From Anoplolepis gracilipes (lineage: Eukaryota; Arthropoda; Insecta; Hymenoptera; Formicidae), in the NCBI RefSeq assembly GCF_047496725.1, contig NC_132974.1, positions 4,037,501 through 4,101,500 on the forward strand: a stretch of DNA of 64,000 nucleotides, written 5' to 3'. The notes beneath the pieces are model-generated. The model was not told the origin of the DNA, did no database searches, and was given only the letters and a program-made list of their open reading frames with translations. This document shows positions 62,381 to 64,000 of the stretch, piece by piece. Every line of letters begins with the position of its first letter. The stretch's first letter is position 1. A program made the position numbers and the translations under genes.

Positions 62381-62960
62381 GAGACTCTGAACTAGAAGTA
62401 AATCCGGTACCGTTAACGAGCACATAAAGACGAACGACATTCTACCCCGCTCTCTCTTTCTTTCGTTTACGGTGCGCGCTTCTCTCACAGTGTACTCCCG
62501 GTAATTCCATTTTACTGCACGGTGTACTTGACACCTACGATCGAACCGGTTCGAGACCACACGATAGAAACTTCACGCCCGCTTCGGTGTACAACGTAAT
62601 CGGCTCCGTCGGAATTTACTGTAATCTGGAGGGATGATCACACACATATATGATCATTTTAGCCCGGCAAATTAAGGCTAAAAAGCGAGGAGGAGCACTT
62701 CTCACTCGTTTCGCTCACCTTGCTTAATGTTCGCGCGTATATACTTCGCGAGCAGAAATTAACGACACAACGTCGCGTCGTGTCCGCGAAAAATATTTGT
62801 GTATCCCGCGCGGTGATTATATTGCAAATGCGCGGGGATTTTTTCGCGCGATAAATTATTCTTACACCTTGCGAATTGCGGATGGTATCTTGCTGCGTCA
62901 TGGGTGGGAACGGATTATGGAACAACGGGAATTGCTCGAGTATAAGAGGATCCGTCTCTG
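62381..62960. other. GC-richer CpG block
   Basis: Short minus-strand frames of 64 and 88 codons, no domain. Nothing recognised. Confidence 0.45.
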
Positions 62961-62990
62961 AGAAAGACTGACATTCGTAAACTGTTTATC

Positions 62991-62991
<1 letters not shown>

Positions 62992-63021
<30 letters not shown>
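62992..63021. repeat. (TAA)n microsatellite
   Basis: About 10 TAA units. Confidence 0.95.
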
Positions 63022-63660
63022 GCTCAAAAGAGCAATAAAAGATTACTGATGAATAGGATAGCAACGTTCAGGGATTTCTGCGTTCAGTAGACAGACGGAT
63101 CTGATATTTCCTTGACATAATATCTCTGATGTGCGTGCGATTCTTTTGAATTCTTAGTAGAATTTATCTTACTAGAATTTATCAGATACTACGCACAGGC
63201 CTCTCTCATATAAAGTTCTATTCGATATTGTTATTTATACGTTATATTCATCAAGAGCGTCACAAGAGATTTTATCTATTTAGATAATTGCTGCAAAGTA
63301 AACTTCTCATAAAATCAATATTCTATTCTCGCAATTTATTTCTATTACAAACTACGAGTATGTACATACATATGTGACAAATGGTATTACAATAATTATA
63401 AATTACTTAAACGATATTATTAACATTTTATTAATTTGATAATCATTTATGCATAAATTATATAGAATAATTTTTTAAATAATTATATGTATATTATTTA
63501 TCAGAAACACTTTAGATTGCATACATATAAATATAATTCATTCTATATGTAAATGAGAAAATTTTTTTTCGAAACTTTTCTAGAGTAATATTGATGATAA
63601 TGGAGTATCGATATATACTATGTTATATCAATACTTGTCGAATTACAGACATTTTCCGGT
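63022..63660. other. AT-rich linker
   Basis: A/T-rich. Nothing recognised. Confidence 0.55.
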
Positions 63661-63825
63661 GATAAACGAAAAGTAAACTGATTTTGCGTAAAAAATTGCT
63701 GGGGTCCTTCTCGACGTAGACCTCAACTGTTAGTCTAGTTGGACCGACAGGCGGAGTACCGGTGACGTCATCGCCCTTTCGTTTTATCGCGAGTTACGGT
63801 CGCGAGCTTGGGGAAGGTCAGGGCT

Positions 63826-63862
<37 letters not shown>

Positions 63863-64000
63863 ATGTCGGCCCTCGAACGTCCTGATTCCGTCGATGTATG
63901 TGCCTTGACCATGCATGGCTGTATCTCGGTGGTGACCACGCGGAGGTTCCGTACACGCGAGAGGCCGCGCGCGTGTGCACGCGCACGACACGGCCCAGCA
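63661..64000. other. CpG-rich block with CRE and CT microsatellite, cut by window end
   Basis: TGACGTCA at 63763-63770, a CT tract at 63828-63862, then very CpG-rich sequence to the edge of the window. A promoter-proximal region is possible but not demonstrable here. Confidence 0.4.

Noticed and set aside
1..64000. CRISPR array, tRNA/rRNA genes, bacterial operon
   Set aside because: No regularly spaced identical repeats with unique spacers, no tRNA fold and no dense coding.

Overview
The window reads as non-coding DNA from an animal genome, most likely an insect and probably a hymenopteran such as an ant. This is inference from base composition and repeat content, not from a recognised gene. 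AT-rich stretches alternate with CpG-rich, GC-richer blocks of 0.3-1.2 kb. Simple repeats (GA/CT, TA, CA/TG, TAA, poly-A/T) are abundant, and several short non-autonomous DNA transposons with inverted ends are present. I found no bacterial-type operon, no rRNA or tRNA, no CRISPR array, and no long open frame that I recognise as a protein. The longest open frame is 194 codons and looks accidental. The simplest reading is a large intron or intergenic interval.

The best gene-like signals are two short, GC-contrasting segments on the + strand, each bounded by good splice sites: 9736-9778 (43 nt) and 27263-27298 (36 nt). Two weaker candidates lie at 28926-29073 (a possible terminal exon) and 47699-47719 (21 nt). 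If real, the window is mostly introns of one + strand gene. I cannot name the gene, and the reading frame is not settled. A hydrophobic open frame at 20362-20676 recalls a chemoreceptor-type membrane protein only in composition.

Region by region: 1-9.7 kb holds mixed AT/GC sequence, a duplicated segment (5.19 and 6.17 kb) and a diverged triplicated segment (7.35, 8.36 and 8.74 kb). 9.7-27.3 kb holds the two candidate exons and four transposon-like elements (13.3, 15.5, 21.2 and 25.9 kb). 27.9-31.4 kb carries four same-orientation copies of an unrecognised element of about 90-125 bp, with shrinking spacing. 31.4-54.1 kb is a long alternation of CpG-rich blocks and AT-rich linkers, with a perfect 68-bp palindrome at 50.9 kb. 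54.4-56.5 kb is a dense mobile-element nest with a PIF/Harbinger-like element (TTA target duplication) and a long fold-back repeat with arms of about 300 bp. 56.5-64 kb returns to alternating composition.

The GC-richer blocks keep their CpG and repeatedly contain TAATTA homeodomain-type cores and some full TGACGTCA sites. This makes them plausible regulatory elements, but that is inference only.
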